64,000 nt of DNA from positions 25,503,745 through 25,567,744 of the forward strand of contig CM052357.1 of assembly GCA_028551475.1 (NCBI GenBank), given 5' to 3'. Every line of letters starts with the position of its first letter. Within the stretch, counting starts at the first letter, position 1. The notes beneath the pieces are model-generated. The model saw only the letters and a program-made list of their open reading frames with translations, searched no databases and was not told where the DNA came from. Below are positions 61,001-64,000 of the stretch, one piece after another. The stretch is from Casuarina equisetifolia (lineage: Eukaryota; Streptophyta; Magnoliopsida; Fagales; Casuarinaceae). The position numbers were made by a program, and so were the translations under genes.

Positions 61001-64000
61001 TTTTTTTTTGGTAGAAATGTAAATTGTATTAATACATATTAAAGTACAAAAGCACATGGGCGTATCCTAGTATTACAAAAGTCACCATATCTATGAAAAG
61101 ATGGAAGTTGGAAGCCTCCAAATTTCACTCAAAATAACATTGCATTGAGAAGATTTTATATTTCTAAATAAAGAAGCTCTCTATCATACTATCTTCTTTA
61201 TTTTTGCTAAGAGAATAGGGATATCTATTGTTTTCCCTTGAAAACGTCTTCTATTTTGTTCAGCCTATATATAATCAATACAAGCTAAGAAAGATATCTT
61301 GAGAAGTTTGGAAACTAAATCCCTTCCTTTTATTGCTTTGATCATCCATTGTAGTTCTTCATTCCATCATCTAATGTCACGTCAGATTCCATTCTGAGCA
61401 AGAATACTTTTCCAAATCATCCTTGTCCATGCATATTCAAAAAAGGGACGACTTCTATTTTCTAAATAAGATTGACAAAAATCACAATATATGTTTACCA
61501 AAGGAAGCCATCGTATAATTTCTATTACTGTAGAAAGTCTGTCCCTACAAATAAGCCATCCTAAGAATTTATGTTTGCTAATACCACCTATCCAAATTAA
61601 ATTATACCAATCCACTGTTTCTTCAACTTGCCGAAGATTATTATAAATCTTTTGGCAACAATATGTAGGACTCGGGAGAACAAAGGTAAGTGTGGGCCTT
61701 AACTTGAGGAGACCCCGCCAACTCCAAGCCATGGTACCTTTTATGTCCAATTGCATTATTGAGGTTTTTTTACACTTTTTATTGTGAATCCATTTACTTC
61801 ATAATGAGCATTATAGGAGATTAATGAGATTCCAAAGCATACGTCCTAAAAGGACTTTATTCCAAATTTTGAGGTTCAGTAAACCTAATCCCCTTTCCTT
61901 CTTCGGTGAACGAACAATTTGCCAAGCTACTTTGTGAGGACGATGCATATCTATATTACCTGCCATAAGAATTTCCTTATCTTTTCCTCAATCTCATAAA
62001 TAGTCTGCTTTGACAATAAGAAGACTTGCATCCAAAATATGCAAATAGAAATGAAGATAGATTTCGCCAATTGTAATCTTCTTGCATAGCTTAGATGTTT
62101 CATTTCCTAACTTTTTATTCTTCCAAATATTTTATCCATTAAACCTTTACAATCAACTTGAGTTAGTCTTTTTGTGATAAGAGGAACTCCAAGATATCTA
62201 ATAGGGAGTGAACCCTTCGGGAAAGGAGTATGATCAAGTATAAGAAGTTGTTCTTGCATTGATAACCTAGAAAAGAAAATTTGACATTTACTTAGGTTAT
62301 ACTTTAAGCCTGTAAGATCAGCAAATTCCTCCAAAGCTTCTCTAAAACATAGGACTGAGTTCATATCACCATGAGAAAAGAGAAATAAATCATCAGCAAA
62401 GCATAAATGAGTGATTTTTTTTTTGATTTGTAGTGCCAATGAAATTTAAACATCGTTGTAGAGGTCTTTGAAATAATGATTCTGTTGAGTATTTCCATAA
62501 CCAATACAAATAAATATGGAGATAAGGGATCACCTTGTCGCAATCCATTAGTACCTTTAAAGTATCTTGCATGTTCTCCATTGAAATTGATTGAAAATCT
62601 TATTGTAGTAATACATTTAGCTATAAGATCAACCAAGTATTGGGGGCTGTTAATGGCTTTCAAAACTCTCAATATTGCATCCCATTTGACCATGTCATAT
62701 GCTTTCATAAGATCAATTTTTATGGCCACATGTTTACCTTTGTCTTCCTTGTGATAGTTATGCAAAAGTTCCTGGCAAAACATAATATTCTCTGAAATCT
62801 GTTGCCCTTTAATGAAAGCTGTTTGATTATGACTAACCACTGAAGGTAAAATGAGGCTTATCCTTTTGCCAAGCATCTTAGAAATGATTTTATATATAAC
62901 ATTACAACATGCTGTTGGTTCGTAATCCTTGGTGTAACTTGGATTGGGAACTTTAGGGACTAAAGAGAGCAACGTTGAATTTGTAGCTTTCAGCAAGTTC
63001 CTAGAAGAGAAGACCTCTAATACAGCATCTTCTACATCCCTTCCAATGATAGGTCATGCTTTCTTATAAACAAACTATTATAACCATTAGGCCCAGGAGC
63101 TTTAAAATTATGAATGCCCTAAAGTTCTTTAATAACACCAGAACGTTCAAAATTTGACAAATTAAGCAATTCACTAATGCCCTCATGGAATAGAGAAGCA
63201 TACCTTTTAGAGTTGATAGGAATACTTCTAGAGTTGCCAAGAATTGACTAATAATAGGAAAAAATAACAAATCTCAATTCCTACTCGTATGTAATAACAG
63301 AGCCATCATTTAGTACCAGTTTATTAATCTTGTTTTGAGCTCTCCTTCGCATCAATGATGCAAAGAAAATCTTATTGTTGTAATCCCTTTCTTTTAACCA
63401 TATGTTCTTTGATTTTTGTTTGAGAAGGATTTCTTCATGTTTACTAATAGCAAGGAGTTGCTCAAGTTGTGATTTCTCCTTAGAACGTGTATATGGACAA
63501 TAAGGATTAATCTCTAACCTGCTCTGAATTTGCTTTAAATTTTCTCTTGCATCCTTCACCTTTCGGTGCAAATCTCCAAAATGGGTGGCATTGAGTTTCT
63601 TGAGAGAAGGCTTTAAAGCTTTTAATTTTTGTACAACTTGAAACATTTTTAAGCCATTTATTTCTTGTTGCCATACTGAACTTATTGTATCCAGAAAATC
63701 TGAGCAATCAGTCCAAAAATTAAAGAATTTGAATGGAGATTTCTTCCTGCTTGTGTCATTTCCAAATTGTACTAAACATGGAGAGTGATTCGATACACCA
63801 AGAAGCAAAAATTCAATTGTGAATCTATCAAAATGAAGCATCTATATTGCATTAGTAAATACCCTATCAATTTTGCTAGCTCGAAGATTATTTCTTGAGC
63901 CTTTATTTGTCCATATGAATAGAGGACCATAGGATGGAGGTTCAATCAATGTTATATTCTCAACCATTTCATTTAAATTCTCCATTCCTTGTGTCCATCT
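61001..64000 (-). mobile_element. Long degenerate L1 LINE, cut by window edge
   Basis: Minus-strand non-LTR retrotransposon. Its poly(A) tail is the T run at 61001-61009. Going upstream: a zf-RVT domain (61756-61382, DIKGTMAWSWRGLLKLRP, DWYNLIWIGGISKHKFLGWL), the reverse transcriptase end with the FADD box (about 62439-62107), the main RT part (62996-62361, IKIDLMKAYDMVKWD and NGLRQGDPLSPYLFVL), and the linker after the endonuclease (63841-63281, NHSPCLVQFG ... KKSPFKFFNFW). The endonuclease proper lies beyond 64000. The RT frame is shifted at an A/T run at about 62413-62421, and stops separate the other pieces, so it is inactive. It shares its 3' end with the fragments at 40.7, 47.8, 49.3 and 58.4 kb. 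Confidence 0.88.

Noticed and set aside
1..64000. CRISPR arrays, operons, rRNA or tRNA genes, phage-like systems
   Set aside because: None seen. The window is ordinary plant nuclear DNA; simple repeats are microsatellites.

Overview
The window is nuclear DNA of a flowering plant, most likely a eudicot; I cannot name the species. The evidence is intron-rich genes with short exons and AT-rich introns, products found in plants (a strigolactone-pathway dioxygenase, a pectin methylesterase inhibitor, an NFD6-like organelle protein, a DUF810/MUN protein), and gene-poor stretches with decayed L1-type LINEs and a Copia-type gag remnant. Coding exons were joined by hand. Every spliced model below keeps one open frame across all of its junctions, apart from one broken splice site noted for the first CCD8 copy.

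Layout, left to right. 0.4-5.1 kb: two minus-strand genes, NFD6-like (2 coding exons) and peptidyl-tRNA hydrolase 2 (8 exons). 6.2-18.9 kb: three plus-strand genes, a SWIM+RING zinc-finger protein (1 exon), a 569-aa RCC1-repeat protein (5 exons, one apparently U12-type intron with odd ends) and the nucleoporin NUP85 (18 exons, 719 aa). 19.4-21.4 kb: minus-strand Copia gag remnant. 22.6-23.2 kb: a PMEI-domain protein (+). 25.9-31.3 kb: a 988-aa DUF810/MUN (UNC-13-like) protein (-). 33.3-34.4 kb: an intronless F-box/LRR protein (+). 36.1-40.0 kb: a YebC/TACO1-type protein (+, 7 exons).

41.3-57.6 kb holds a tandem segmental duplication. The 3' part of the YebC gene plus the adjacent convergent CCD8 gene (carotenoid cleavage dioxygenase 8) is repeated: YebC 3' end + CCD8 copy 1 at about 38.7-45.1 kb, and a decayed YebC fragment + CCD8 copy 2 at about 49.7-57.6 kb. 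Copy 2 is intact (556 aa, all four iron-ligand histidines). Copy 1 has lost the AG of the exon 4 acceptor (CAG to CTG), has an in-frame codon loss and many changes at family-conserved positions, so it is probably decaying or making an altered protein. The right end (61.0-64.0 kb) is a long but degenerate minus-strand L1 LINE running off the window; shorter 3' pieces of the same family lie at 40.7, 47.8, 49.3 and 58.4 kb.

The genes are not an operon-like system: they cover translation quality control (PTH2), organelle translation (YebC/TACO1), nuclear pore (NUP85), ubiquitin ligation (F-box, RING), cell wall (PMEI), membrane traffic (MUN) and hormone synthesis (CCD8). The most notable features are non-canonical splicing signals (one U12-type GT-GG intron, two GC-AG introns) and the CCD8 duplication with asymmetric decay.
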